From the NCBI RefSeq assembly GCF_904846625.1, contig NZ_CAJHBL010000004.1, positions 310,001-374,000 on the forward strand: DNA of 64,000 bases. Direction: 5' to 3'. Source of the DNA: Psychrobacter sp. JCM 18900. GTDB lineage: Bacteria; Pseudomonadota; Gammaproteobacteria; Pseudomonadales; Moraxellaceae. Below, in pieces: positions 27,053-36,132 of the stretch. The notes beneath the pieces were generated by a model. It was not told the origin of the DNA, ran no database searches, and saw nothing but the letters and a program-made list of their open reading frames with translations. Within the stretch, counting starts at the first letter, position 1, and each line of letters opens with the position of its first letter. Position numbers and translations under genes: made by a program.

Positions 27053-27700
27053 TTATACCTGTAGCAAGAAGTTACTCAGCAATCGCTTAGCGCCCTCAGT
27101 GGCAAACGACTCAGGGTGAAACTGCACACCTTGAATTGGGTATTCTTTGTGCGCCAGTCCCATAATTTCATCACCAGTCAATGCTGACTCAGCAAAGCTC
27201 AATTCAGCACCACTGTCATTGGCGACCACGGAAGTAATCGTGAGACAACTTGGGATAGTGTCGGCTTTTACCACCAGTGAGTGATAGCGCATGATTTCAA
27301 GCTCTTGTGGTAAACCTTGATAAATACCTGAATTATCATGGCGAATTGATGAGACCTTGCCATGCATCGGTACACTGGCGCGTACCACGTCACCGCCGAA
27401 CACATGAGCAATGCCTTGCATACCTAGGCAGACGCCTAATAGCGGCACAGTTTTGCCTAGTGTTTCAATGACCTCGCTACAGATGCCAAAGTACGCCGGA
27501 TCGTCAGGGGAGCCAGGGCCAGGCGAAATGATAATTCTATCAAGATTCATCGCTTCTACATCTGCTAAGGTTATTTCGTTATTGCGTTTAACGATTACGC
27601 TGGCTTCTTTATCACTGTCTAAGGTTTGCAAAATCTCACCCACATATTGGTAGAGATTAAAGGTAAACGAGTCGTAGTTATCGATAATTAAAACATTCAT
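27053..27700 (-). CDS. trpG: Anthranilate synthase component II (glutamine amidotransferase)
   Basis: A 215-residue class I amidotransferase. It opens with the typical VLIIDNYDSFTFNLYQY, has ISPGPGSP near residue 58, the nucleophile Cys in LLGVCLGMQGIAH (about residue 94), and the His/Glu pair in VQFHPESFAT near residue 192. It supplies ammonia from glutamine to TrpE, and may also serve PabB. It follows trpE after 56 bases on the same strand. Confidence 0.93.
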   Translation of the reverse strand: MNVLIIDNYDSFTFNLYQYVGEILQTLDSDKEASVIVKRNNEITLADVEAMNLDRIIISPGPGSPDDPAYFGICSEVIETLGKTVPLLGVCLGMQGIAHVFGGDVVRASVPMHGKVSSIRHDNSGIYQGLPQELEIMRYHSLVVKADTIPSCLTITSVVANDSGAELSFAESALTGDEIMGLAHKEYPIQGVQFHPESFATEGAKRLLSNFLLQV

Positions 27701-27756
27701 GGGTCATAAACTCTTTTGTAAAATATGGTCAATTTACGCAGTATTTCTAGTAGCAA

Positions 27757-29175
27757 TTATGATTGCATAAAGCTGTCTAATACGACTTTCATCGCCGACA
27801 GTTTACGCTGAATCTCTAAGTACTCATCAGCTGGGTTGGAGTCGTAAACGTTACCGCCGCAAGTTTGAGCGTAGGCAGACTCGCCATTGATAAAGAGGCT
27901 GCGAATAGGAATGGCGAAGATACAATCACCATTAAAATTGAACGAGCCTAATGCACCGCCATAAGCACCGCGACCATCTGGCTCTAGCTCATTAATCACC
28001 TTAATGGCTTCTACTTTAGGTGCGCCTGATAGCGTACCAGCAGGGAAGTTGCTGGCAAGCGCACTAAACATATCTTCGTTAGGATGCAGGATGCCAACGA
28101 TTTCAGAAGAGATATGCTGTACGTGAGAGAAGCGTTTAATATCCATCAAACTGCGTACTTTTACCGTACCAAATCGTGCCACACGGCCAATATCATTGCG
28201 ATGCAAATCGACCAACATATTATGCTCGGCAATCTCTTTGTCATCGTTGAGCAAGGCGCGGGCAAGCTTACGGTCCTCTATTACATCGGCGCCGCGCTTG
28301 GCAGTTCCTGCGAGCGGATAAGTTTCCATTTCACCCTGACGCAAGCGGAATAGCAGCTCAGGAGAAGCGCCAATGATGCACTGCTGGGCAAATTTCATAA
28401 AGTACATATGCGGTGATGGGTTGACAGCGCGCAGCTTTTCATAAATCGGCATTTTGTCACCGGCAATACGGTACTTAGATTTAAACCCAACCTCACACTG
28501 AAAGATACGCCCAGCGATGATATCTTCTTTGACTTGCATAACGACATTAGCATGCTCTTCTTGGCTCATACCATCACCTAAAAATTCAACTTTAGGCGCT
28601 TCATAACTAGGCGTTGGCTCATCGAGTAGGGCTTTGATTTGCTCGATGCGGTTTTCTTGCTGAGCAGTTGGGTAATAAAAGTAGAAGATTTCCCCAGTCA
28701 TCTTATCTAGGGTCAATCCATCTAAATACACGCCAAACTTAAATGGTTCAAAGTCTTCGCTGGCTTTTGCATTGAGACTTGGCTCAAAAAAGTTCACGCA
28801 GTCATAACCCAAATAGCCAACCAGACCGCCGCTTTGGTCACGGGCGATGACATGTTGCGGTGTTATCTCACGCAGCAATTGATAAGGGTTGTCGGTTTGA
28901 TAGCAACTTGTCTCAGCAGTTTTATTATCGGTAATCGCAAGCGTGTTGCGATCTAATGCTGCGATAGTCGTCACAGGGTCAAAGCCGATCGCATGATGGC
29001 GCGAGATATGGCTGTCTTCACCCAATGATTCGAGCAAATAGCAGGTATCAAACGCGCTTTCAATACGTTTGAATAATGCAAAAAAATCGATATCTTGCGT
29101 CAGTTTGATGCGTTGTGGTTTGCTCGGAATATCGATAGGAGCAGGCTTGGTCTGTATGCGAGTACTAGAGGTCAT
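27757..29175 (-). CDS. trpE: Anthranilate synthase component I
   Basis: A 472-residue chorismate-binding enzyme making anthranilate. The catalytic C-terminal half is clear: GRIFQCEVGFKSKY, PSPHMYFMKF, IIGASPELLFRLR, the TYPLAGTAKRG motif, HNMLVDLHRNDIGRVA, and FPAGTLSGAPKVEA. Aminodeoxychorismate synthase (PabB) is the alternative, but the neighbouring trpR and trpG favour TrpE. An LLES-type feedback motif (CYLLESLGED, residues about 44-53) is present, as in tryptophan-sensitive enzymes. It begins 114 bases after trpR. Confidence 0.9.
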   Translation of the reverse strand: MTSSTRIQTKPAPIDIPSKPQRIKLTQDIDFFALFKRIESAFDTCYLLESLGEDSHISRHHAIGFDPVTTIAALDRNTLAITDNKTAETSCYQTDNPYQLLREITPQHVIARDQSGGLVGYLGYDCVNFFEPSLNAKASEDFEPFKFGVYLDGLTLDKMTGEIFYFYYPTAQQENRIEQIKALLDEPTPSYEAPKVEFLGDGMSQEEHANVVMQVKEDIIAGRIFQCEVGFKSKYRIAGDKMPIYEKLRAVNPSPHMYFMKFAQQCIIGASPELLFRLRQGEMETYPLAGTAKRGADVIEDRKLARALLNDDKEIAEHNMLVDLHRNDIGRVARFGTVKVRSLMDIKRFSHVQHISSEIVGILHPNEDMFSALASNFPAGTLSGAPKVEAIKVINELEPDGRGAYGGALGSFNFNGDCIFAIPIRSLFINGESAYAQTCGGNVYDSNPADEYLEIQRKLSAMKVVLDSFMQS

Positions 29176-29201
29176 AACAAAGTCCGAAATGGTTCAAATA
29201 T

Positions 29202-29243
29202 GTGTTGATTAATGAGTGTCGACTAATAAGTGTTGATTAATAA
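29202..29243. repeat. Three 14-base tandem units between trpR and trpE
   Basis: GTGTTGATTAATGA, GTGTCGACTAATAA and GTGTTGATTAATAA follow one another with two to three differences. Confidence 0.7.
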
Positions 29244-29289
29244 GTATAAGTTTCGTCAGTAAAAAGCTAGATAGTATCGTCGTCAGAGG

Positions 29290-29565
29290 CTAAGAGCGGT
29301 CTCTATGAGTGGCCAGTAACGCGCTGACATCATGGCTTTGCTTGGCCTTGGCACCGCGAGAGACAGTGGCGATACCAACCCCGAGCTGCTCAGAGATATC
29401 ACGTTGGGTGATACCGCGATCTAGCAAGTCAAAAATGCGAATACGATTGGCAATGTCATGCTGTTCTTTATCGGTCAGCAGGGCACTGAGCAGCTTTTCG
29501 ATATCTGCGCTATCAGTACAGTTGGTCAAATGTTTCACTAAGCTTTGATAAGGATCGGTAGTCAT
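29290..29565 (-). CDS. trpR: Trp operon repressor
   Basis: A 91-residue helical repressor. It has the TrpR pattern LLSALLTDKEQHDIANRIRIFDLL and the helix-turn-helix ITQRDISEQLGVGIATVSRGAK (residues about 53-74, quoted in part as the recognition region). TrpR dimers with bound tryptophan repress trp genes. It lies directly upstream of trpE in the same direction, so autoregulation would also regulate trpEG if they share a promoter. Confidence 0.9.
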   Translation of the reverse strand: MTTDPYQSLVKHLTNCTDSADIEKLLSALLTDKEQHDIANRIRIFDLLDRGITQRDISEQLGVGIATVSRGAKAKQSHDVSALLATHRDRS

Positions 29566-29644
29566 AATAGGTCATCTTAGCCAAAGAAAATAGATAGGTC
29601 GTTTATTAAGCAATTTTTCGCTGGGAACTATCTTGTTTCAGTAT

Positions 29645-29663
29645 TCTAGTACAGTAGTACAAG
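29645..29663. promoter_or_regulatory. Possible TrpR operator upstream of trpR
   Basis: The stretch TCTAGTACAGTAGTAC holds CTAGTAC, one half of the known trp operator, followed at once by a similar GTAGTAC. It lies about 85 bases upstream of the trpR start. The arrangement is a direct rather than an inverted repeat, so the call is weak. Confidence 0.3.
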
Positions 29664-29900
29664 AAAAACAAGTGATGAGCTAAGTTAATAGCAGACTGAT
29701 ATATAAGTGATAAGTTCCTACGCCTGACTACATATAGTCTTGATACATCGTCAGAACCATATTGAATGTTATATTTACGACTAGTACAGAAACACTTTTG
29801 TGCTCTCTCAGCATGTCCAGAGCTAAAATTGAGAATTTATTACATTAATTATTGCCAAAGTGTTAATACTTCGTTATTATGCCTCTCATTATTTAAACGC

Positions 29901-29926
29901 TAATCATTATCATTAACATTAATCAT
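29901..29926 (+). promoter_or_regulatory. Fur-box-like site upstream of the TonB-dependent receptor
   Basis: TAATCATTATCATTAACATT is an array of ATCATT-like hexamers matching the overlapping-hexamer model of Fur boxes. It lies about 130 bases upstream of the receptor start, inside a 487-base gap otherwise empty of genes (29566-30052). Confidence 0.6.
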
Positions 29927-30052
29927 GTTATTCGCACGATGAGTTAAGTATTTTTAAGGTACTTAATCTTCTGGTAGGCACTATTTTAAGGGTTGTTTGA
30001 CGACAGCCTTTAAAAATAATTCTAAACATTCTAATTTCTGACAGTAAACAAA

Positions 30053-32170
30053 GTGAGTAAATGTGTTATGCGCGAAGTAAAGTTATCTAGTCAATTGACA
30101 GTATTGTCTATCGGTGTCGCCGCTGTATTGTGGACGCAAGCTGCTAGCGCTGCAACGGCAGCAGATATGCCAAACACGACATTGCAGACTATCACTGTAA
30201 CAGCAAATAGCTCAGTACGTGACGCTGTACAAGAAGACTCTGTCTATATAGATGACTACACCCCAGCTGCACAAGCCAGCCACTTGAACGACTTTTTAGA
30301 CGTTGTACCAGGGGTAAGCGTGGGCGGTACCTCATCAGTCAACCAACGTATTCGTGTACGTGGTCTTGATGATACCAATCTAAAAGTAACGATTGATGGC
30401 GCACGTCAAGAAGGCGCATTGTTCTACCATATGGGTGATGTCACTATTGATCCAGATCTGCTAAAACAAGCAGAAGTATCAGTGGGCAATAACTCAGTGA
30501 CGTTAGGCAATGATGCCATCGGCGGCGCGGTTGCTTTTGAGACAGTCGACGCGGCAGATTTACTTAAGCCAGGTCAAAAAGTAGGTGCTAAGCTGCATAC
30601 AGGTTATGCTAGCAACAATGATGAACTGCTAACTTCTGCCACTGTATATGGTGCACCAACAGAAAATGTTGATTTACTGGCTTATTATGGCAAACGCAAT
30701 GCGGATGCTGGTGAAGACGGTAAAGGCCGTAAAATCCAAACGGAAGACAGCGAAGGCGAAAACATCCTATTAAAAGCTGGTGCTTATGTCGGTAGTGATC
30801 ATCATGTAGGCGCTAGCTTTAGCCGTACCGAAAACAAAGGCAAGTTCCCATTACGTCCAGATTTTCCTGCTGGTGGCTGGAACCCAATCATCCCGCAGGA
30901 AGTCAAACGCGATACCTATGCGCTTGACTACGCATACAATCCTGCCAACCAGTTGGTCAATGTAGACGCCAGTGTATATCAGACTAGCACGCAGATTTTG
31001 CGTAACTCTGATGGCTTACCTGGGTTTGAGTTTGATGCAGAAGTCCAAACCACAGGCGCAAAAGTACAAAACACCAGTATCATCGATAGCAATATCATCA
31101 ATGGTGTACCAGGGGTTCATAAGTTAATCGCTGGGGTTGAGCATTACAAAAAAGAATCTGACTATAGCAGTGTTCAACGAGGTACAGCTATACCAGTTGC
31201 TGGTACAGATGAAGCAACCAATACTTCAGTGTATCTAGAAGACCAATGGCAAATGGGTAAGCTTAGCTTAACGCCAGGCGTCCGTTATGACCGTTATGAG
31301 TCTCCAGAATATGTATCGGCTGGCAAGACTTATGACAATGTCGTTGGCGCATTGGCTGCTAGCTATGAGATTGCACCGCACACCCAACTATTTGCAAGCT
31401 ATACGCAGTTATTTAACGGTCCAGATCTCAGCCAAACGATTTATAATACCGATGGTGTTGGTACATATGTCAATGACGACTTAAAAGCAGAAGAAGGTGA
31501 TAATGCAGAAGTCGGTATTGCTACAACGCTGCGCGGTCTAACGATGGCTGATGACTCTTTAAAGTTAAGTGCTAAATACTTTGAAACCAATATCGAAAAT
31601 TATATCGAATACATCAGATATGATGCATCTGGAAAGAATATAGATAGACCAGGTATTAACTGTAGTACAGGCGAACTTGGTGGTACTTGTGAAGGTGTCA
31701 TTAATAATGACGAAGATTTCAAAATCAAAGGCGTAGAGCTATCAGCCGACTATCGCGCAGATAACTTCAACATGGGTCTAAGCTATGCTCGTGCGCGTAG
31801 CAAAGGCGAAGATACGGGTTACAATATCTCTTCTGTCAGTGGTAGCGGCTCTGAGTCTGGCGATAAGTATATGGTTAACCTAGGTTACGCTCCAACCAAC
31901 ACTACTGAGCTTGGCTGGCGCAGTACTTATGTCGCCGATGTGACACCGAATACTGCTGGTGATGACAACGAAAAATCAGGCTATGACGTACACGATATCT
32001 TTATGACTTATACGCCAACTCAAATTGAAGGTTTAAAAGCCACACTAGGTGTATACAATATCTTTGATGAGACTTATGCAAGTCATGCATCACGTAACTC
32101 TATCGATGATGCCTATACTGATTTTGAAATGGGACGTAATATCAAAACGTCTTTAACTTATCAGTTCTAA
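30053..32170 (+). CDS. TonB-dependent outer-membrane receptor (haem/haemoglobin-like or siderophore)
   Basis: A 705-residue receptor (GTG start; an ATG 15 bases later is also possible). It has a signal peptide ending near ASA, a TonB box-like TLQTITVTA just after it, a plug domain (about 50-170) with RIRVRGLDDTNLKVTIDGA, and a 22-strand-type barrel finishing in aromatic ITSLTYQF-like residues (KTSLTYQF). The YASHASRNSI segment near the end resembles haem/haemoglobin receptors, but the FRAP/NPNL signatures of classical haem receptors are not seen. An upstream Fur-like site and the following PepSY protein support iron-regulated uptake. Confidence 0.88.
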   Translation: MSKCVMREVKLSSQLTVLSIGVAAVLWTQAASAATAADMPNTTLQTITVTANSSVRDAVQEDSVYIDDYTPAAQASHLNDFLDVVPGVSVGGTSSVNQRIRVRGLDDTNLKVTIDGARQEGALFYHMGDVTIDPDLLKQAEVSVGNNSVTLGNDAIGGAVAFETVDAADLLKPGQKVGAKLHTGYASNNDELLTSATVYGAPTENVDLLAYYGKRNADAGEDGKGRKIQTEDSEGENILLKAGAYVGSDHHVGASFSRTENKGKFPLRPDFPAGGWNPIIPQEVKRDTYALDYAYNPANQLVNVDASVYQTSTQILRNSDGLPGFEFDAEVQTTGAKVQNTSIIDSNIINGVPGVHKLIAGVEHYKKESDYSSVQRGTAIPVAGTDEATNTSVYLEDQWQMGKLSLTPGVRYDRYESPEYVSAGKTYDNVVGALAASYEIAPHTQLFASYTQLFNGPDLSQTIYNTDGVGTYVNDDLKAEEGDNAEVGIATTLRGLTMADDSLKLSAKYFETNIENYIEYIRYDASGKNIDRPGINCSTGELGGTCEGVINNDEDFKIKGVELSADYRADNFNMGLSYARARSKGEDTGYNISSVSGSGSESGDKYMVNLGYAPTNTTELGWRSTYVADVTPNTAGDDNEKSGYDVHDIFMTYTPTQIEGLKATLGVYNIFDETYASHASRNSIDDAYTDFEMGRNIKTSLTYQF

Positions 32171-32207
32171 TCTAGCTTATCGAATTTAAATCTAATCGTA
32201 CTTATAA

Positions 32208-32239
32208 AGTCAGCTGTCTTATACGGGAGCTGGCTTTTT
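32208..32239 (+). terminator. Rho-independent terminator after the receptor gene
   Basis: Stem AGTCAGCT / AGCTGGCT around a 12-base loop, followed by five T. Confidence 0.7.
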
Positions 32240-32332
32240 ATTGCCTACTAGTTTTTACATTGGCTATAACAGCAATGACGTGCCAACTGATAAGTACCTA
32301 CCAAAACAACATATGACAAAGAACCAACACTA

Positions 32333-33673
32333 ATGATTTCACTCAATCCTCGTCAAGCTTGCCTATGGCTCCATCGTTATACTGGGCTTGCCATGGCAGC
32401 TTTTTTAATTATCACTGGTATTACTGGCACATTATTGGCATTTCATGACGAGCTAGACGATGTCTTCAACCATAAACTGGTTCAGGTCGAGAAACAAAAC
32501 GCATCACATCTGCCTATTGCCGAGCTTCATGACAAGGTCATCAGTGCGTACCCACAATATGCTTTTTCTAGCATGCCAACCTCGATAGCAGCAGAGAGGT
32601 CAGCCGTATTTTCGGTAGATAGAGCACGAGGAAAAGCCGCCCAAAACCAACCAAAAGCACCTTTTCAACAGGTTTATGTCCACCCTTATACTGGCGATAT
32701 CATTGGTACTCGTGATAGAGATGAGTGGGCATGGCACAACACCATGTGGAAAGTGTTTTGGTTACATCGCGATTTATTACTGGGTGATATTGGAAGATTG
32801 CTACTAGGGATTGTCGCGCTCGTGTGGACGATTAATTGCTTTATTGGCTTTTACTTAACGTTTCCTAGAGCAATCAAGAAAAAAGCACAGAATAAAACCT
32901 CGCCCAAAAAACGTGCCTCCTTTTTGAAACGCTGGTTACCAGCGTGGAAAATTCGTACCAAAAGTAATATGTTTAAATTGAATTATGATCTACACCATGC
33001 CTTTGGATTATGGCTTTGGGGGATCTTGTTTGTCATCGCGTGGTCGAGTGTTGGTTTTAACCTAAGAGAGGTCTATCAACCTGTGATGCATGCAGTTGTG
33101 GGGCTCGAAGGCAGAGGCGACAAACAAGAAAAATCACGTGAAGAAATTGGGCAGACTGCTAATGCAGACAGGGGTTCGAGGATTGGCGCTGCAAAAGGTG
33201 AGGCTTTGAGTAACGAGGCTAGTAATGTCGATGCTATTGATGTCGTCAATAAAGCCAATAGCATTGCTTATCTAAGCGAACAGGCAGAAATCGCTGCACA
33301 GCAGAATGGCGTGTCGGTACAGCAGCTATTGGGTATCCGCTGGGTCGAAGAAGACAATCAATGGCAGATGCGTTTCAAAACAAACAGAGATATCGGTAAA
33401 AAAGGCGGCGCTTCGTCTATTACTGTCAATGCAAGGACTGGTAGCATCGAGCGTGTAAATTTTGGCTATCAAAGTTCATCATTTGGCAGCAAAGCCGATC
33501 AATGGCTATCGACCTTACATATGGGGCATATCAGTCAAGGTATTGGCCATTTGCTGTATCAAATATTTTTAGCATTGATAGGTTTGGCTGTGACAGTGTT
33601 GTCTATTACTGGTGTTTATCTATGGTGGAAAGGGCGTCAAAGTCGATTGAAGGCGTTGCAAAAGGGTAGGTAA
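32333..33673 (+). CDS. PepSY-associated membrane protein
   Basis: A 446-residue inner-membrane protein with four membrane segments (about residues 15-38, 155-180, 215-240 and 405-430) around periplasmic PepSY domains. It starts with the family motif LWLHRYTGLAMAAFLIITGITG and has the WLHRDLLLG and LHHAFGLWLWG His motifs that occur in PiuB/FoxB-type proteins. Such proteins are iron-regulated and some reduce ferric siderophores in the periplasm. It follows the TonB-dependent receptor after 162 bases and a terminator. Confidence 0.85.
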   Translation: MISLNPRQACLWLHRYTGLAMAAFLIITGITGTLLAFHDELDDVFNHKLVQVEKQNASHLPIAELHDKVISAYPQYAFSSMPTSIAAERSAVFSVDRARGKAAQNQPKAPFQQVYVHPYTGDIIGTRDRDEWAWHNTMWKVFWLHRDLLLGDIGRLLLGIVALVWTINCFIGFYLTFPRAIKKKAQNKTSPKKRASFLKRWLPAWKIRTKSNMFKLNYDLHHAFGLWLWGILFVIAWSSVGFNLREVYQPVMHAVVGLEGRGDKQEKSREEIGQTANADRGSRIGAAKGEALSNEASNVDAIDVVNKANSIAYLSEQAEIAAQQNGVSVQQLLGIRWVEEDNQWQMRFKTNRDIGKKGGASSITVNARTGSIERVNFGYQSSSFGSKADQWLSTLHMGHISQGIGHLLYQIFLALIGLAVTVLSITGVYLWWKGRQSRLKALQKGR

Positions 33674-33686
33674 TATTGCCAGATTT

Positions 33687-33740
33687 CTAGGGTATGTTTT
33701 TATTTAGATAGTTATCTGTTGAATCAAAAGCATGCCCTAG
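33687..33740. repeat. 54-bp palindromic-ended mini-element
   Basis: Ends are CTAGGGTATGTTTT and AAAAGCATGCCCTAG. It looks like a miniature relative of the 176-bp family with almost nothing between its ends. It abuts the stop codon of the next minus-strand gene. Confidence 0.6.
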
Positions 33741-34067
33741 TTATAAATTTAATTGCAAAAATATTGTGTCTGCTATCGAGACAGTAAAAATGAAGAAAGC
33801 AAACGTCTCACCTATCATGACCCATCTATGCCAACTATTATTTTCATCATAGTTCTTTGTGTAATCTACTGACGAGATGTCTTGAGTAAAATCCATAGGA
33901 ATAATCACTAATCTTAGAGTATATAAAGTCATTCCTAACCAAAAAAAGGTATTTGATATCTCCTTATTTAGAGCATAATAAATGAACAGGCAAAGGCTAA
34001 TCACTAAAACTAGTAGAGATAGGTTTTTGTAGTTTATCCATCGATTATTTAATAGCGCTCTATGCAT
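33741..34067 (-). CDS. Small hypothetical membrane protein
   Basis: A 108-residue protein with three predicted membrane segments (about residues 15-32, 38-56 and 83-104) and no recognised domain. Base composition is AT-rich. Its stop codon is directly next to the mini-element at 33687-33740. It lies 35 bases downstream of the siderophore ATPase gene on the same strand and could be the end of that transcript. Confidence 0.55.
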   Translation of the reverse strand: MHRALLNNRWINYKNLSLLVLVISLCLFIYYALNKEISNTFFWLGMTLYTLRLVIIPMDFTQDISSVDYTKNYDENNSWHRWVMIGETFAFFIFTVSIADTIFLQLNL

Positions 34068-34102
34068 CTATAATTTCTTTTATTATTTGCGAAATTCTTT
34101 AT

Positions 34103-34873
34103 TTAAACCGTATCAACAATCACTGGACGACCCTGATGACTTAGGACAGTGACATCGACGTTGTATAAATCTTTCATCGTCTCTTTAGTAATAACATCAG
34201 CAGGGCAACCAACAGCAGTCACTTTTCCTGCTTTCATCGTAACCACTGTATCGGCAAACTGTGCCGCTTGGTTGATATCATGCAGGACGATCACCACGGT
34301 TTTTTGCTGATTGTGGCTCAGCTGGCGTAGCTCACGCATGAGTCGACCAGCATGATACATGTCTAGGTTATTTAGTGGCTCATCGAGCAATAGATAGGGC
34401 GTATCCTGGCAGACAATCATAGCAATCAGCACGCGTTGACGCTGTCCGCCTGATAGCGTTGACAAGAAACGCTCGGCAAGTGGCTCAAGCTCAAAGCGTT
34501 CGAGGATTTCTTGTACTTTTTGTTGATCGTCAGCGGTCGGTTGCCCTTGATGATAAGGGTAACGACCAAACATCAGTAGCTCATGTACGCGTAGGCGTCC
34601 TTGTACATGGTTGTCTTGCCCAAGCATAGCGACCGTCTTGGCCAGTGTCCGCGCCTGACAGCTGACAATGTCACGTTCCTCATTATCTACAGCGAAACTC
34701 ACCTGCCCAGATTGCAGCGGCTGCAAACGAGCCATAACAGAAAACAACGTAGACTTCCCAGCACCATTAGGCCCAATCAAAGCAATTACCTGCGCCGTTG
34801 GTAGGGACAACGTAATGTCATGCAAGATTTGTTGTTTGCCAATATGGTGAGAGATATTATTCAGTTTAATCAT
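34103..34873 (-). CDS. Iron-siderophore ABC transporter ATP-binding protein
   Basis: A 256-residue FepC-type ATPase: Walker A GPNGAGKST (about residues 34-42), Q-loop MLGQDNH, signature LSGGQRQRVLIAMI, Walker B YLLLDEPLNNLD, and H-loop IVLHD. It powers the two permeases encoded upstream. The order binding protein, permease, permease, ATPase is that of FatBDCE/VctPDGC systems. It starts 77 bases after the second permease gene. Confidence 0.93.
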   Translation of the reverse strand: MIKLNNISHHIGKQQILHDITLSLPTAQVIALIGPNGAGKSTLFSVMARLQPLQSGQVSFAVDNEERDIVSCQARTLAKTVAMLGQDNHVQGRLRVHELLMFGRYPYHQGQPTADDQQKVQEILERFELEPLAERFLSTLSGGQRQRVLIAMIVCQDTPYLLLDEPLNNLDMYHAGRLMRELRQLSHNQQKTVVIVLHDINQAAQFADTVVTMKAGKVTAVGCPADVITKETMKDLYNVDVTVLSHQGRPVIVDTV

Positions 34874-34950
34874 AGTCAGTCTTATTTAAAAAAGTCTTAG
34901 GGTTTTCTCTATCAACAGGATCGGCTAAACAAACAATGTCAGCTAAGTGG

Positions 34951-36036
34951 TCATACTGAACGACGTTGAGACATAAATATCAATGCTAAGAACATCAATC
35001 CGCCCGCTAGCTCTATTACCACTGACAATACGCCTGCCATATCTAGCACTTGCTCAAAGATAGTCTGACCCAGTACTAAGCAAATCATAGCGACCAAGCT
35101 GACCAATATCAGCCGCTCAGTGTGATACATATGTCGCGCGATACGATTGGTCAATGCGCAAACCAATAGACCAAAGAAAGTTACAGGACCGACCAGTGCA
35201 GTGGCCGTGGCAACCAGTACAGCGATGACAGTTAATAGACCAAATGCCAGACGTTGATAGTTGATACCAAGGTTGACGGCCTGTGCTTGTCCGAGCATCA
35301 ACACATCGCATTGGTAACGCCAGCGCCACACAAATATCGCAGTGATGGCACAGATAAATAAGCTGATGCCCAGTAGCTGAGGGTTGACCGTATTGAACTG
35401 CGCGTAGCTAGCGGACTGTACGACCACAAAATCATCAGGGTTAATCAGCCGTGCAATGAGTGCTGATAAACTGCGAAACAACACACCAAAGATAACGCCC
35501 ACCAATATTAGCCGCGTCAAATCCTGACTGCTTTTAGAAAACAATAGCTTAAATAATAATAAAGATGCCCCAAACATCAGAACAATCTCTAGCGTGAACT
35601 TGGCAATAGGATCGAGACTGGTAAAGCTAATCGCACCTAAAAAGAAAACCAGTAAGCTCTGCAACAGAACATAGAGTGAATCAAATCCGAGTAGGGAGGG
35701 CGTTAGAATTGGATTGTGAGTCAACGTCTGAAACAGTAACGTCGACACGCCAATCGCATAGCCAACCACCATCAGTGCCAGCAGTTTTTTGCCGCGTAAT
35801 GGTAGCGCAAAGTCCCAATAGCCATTGACATTGAGCGTCATAAACAAGGTCATCGAGATAAGTAGAATAATAGCTGCTATGGATTTTGGATGGGCAGCTA
35901 TCCATGCCCAAAGCTTTGCCAACTGACCTTGTGCAGCGGCTGAATACTGACCATCTGCTGAAGATGAGTTATCTATTGCTGTGCTGGTTTTGGTAGCATC
36001 AGTCTTGGTGGAAGTAAGCTTAGTTGATGAGAACAT
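34951..36036 (-). CDS. Iron-siderophore ABC transporter permease (FatC/VctG type)
   Basis: A 361-residue FecCD-family permease with about nine membrane segments. The N-terminal tail (about 50 residues, Ser/Thr/Ala-rich) is unusually long. Family marks: LPLRGKKLLALMVVGYAIGVSTLLFQTLTHNPILTPSLLGFD near residues 77-118 (quoted by position; core QTLTHNPILTPSLLG), and VGPVTFFGLLVCALTNRIAR near the end. It pairs with the next permease as a heterodimer. Confidence 0.9.
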   Translation of the reverse strand: MFSSTKLTSTKTDATKTSTAIDNSSSADGQYSAAAQGQLAKLWAWIAAHPKSIAAIILLISMTLFMTLNVNGYWDFALPLRGKKLLALMVVGYAIGVSTLLFQTLTHNPILTPSLLGFDSLYVLLQSLLVFFLGAISFTSLDPIAKFTLEIVLMFGASLLLFKLLFSKSSQDLTRLILVGVIFGVLFRSLSALIARLINPDDFVVVQSASYAQFNTVNPQLLGISLFICAITAIFVWRWRYQCDVLMLGQAQAVNLGINYQRLAFGLLTVIAVLVATATALVGPVTFFGLLVCALTNRIARHMYHTERLILVSLVAMICLVLGQTIFEQVLDMAGVLSVVIELAGGLMFLALIFMSQRRSV

Positions 36037-36132
36037 ACAAAAATCCTATGGTGCCAAGCTTATCTAATAAGGCAAAAAATGAACGACGGTAAGTGAGTGT
36101 TGAAAACTAATACATAGTTAGTAAACATAGTG

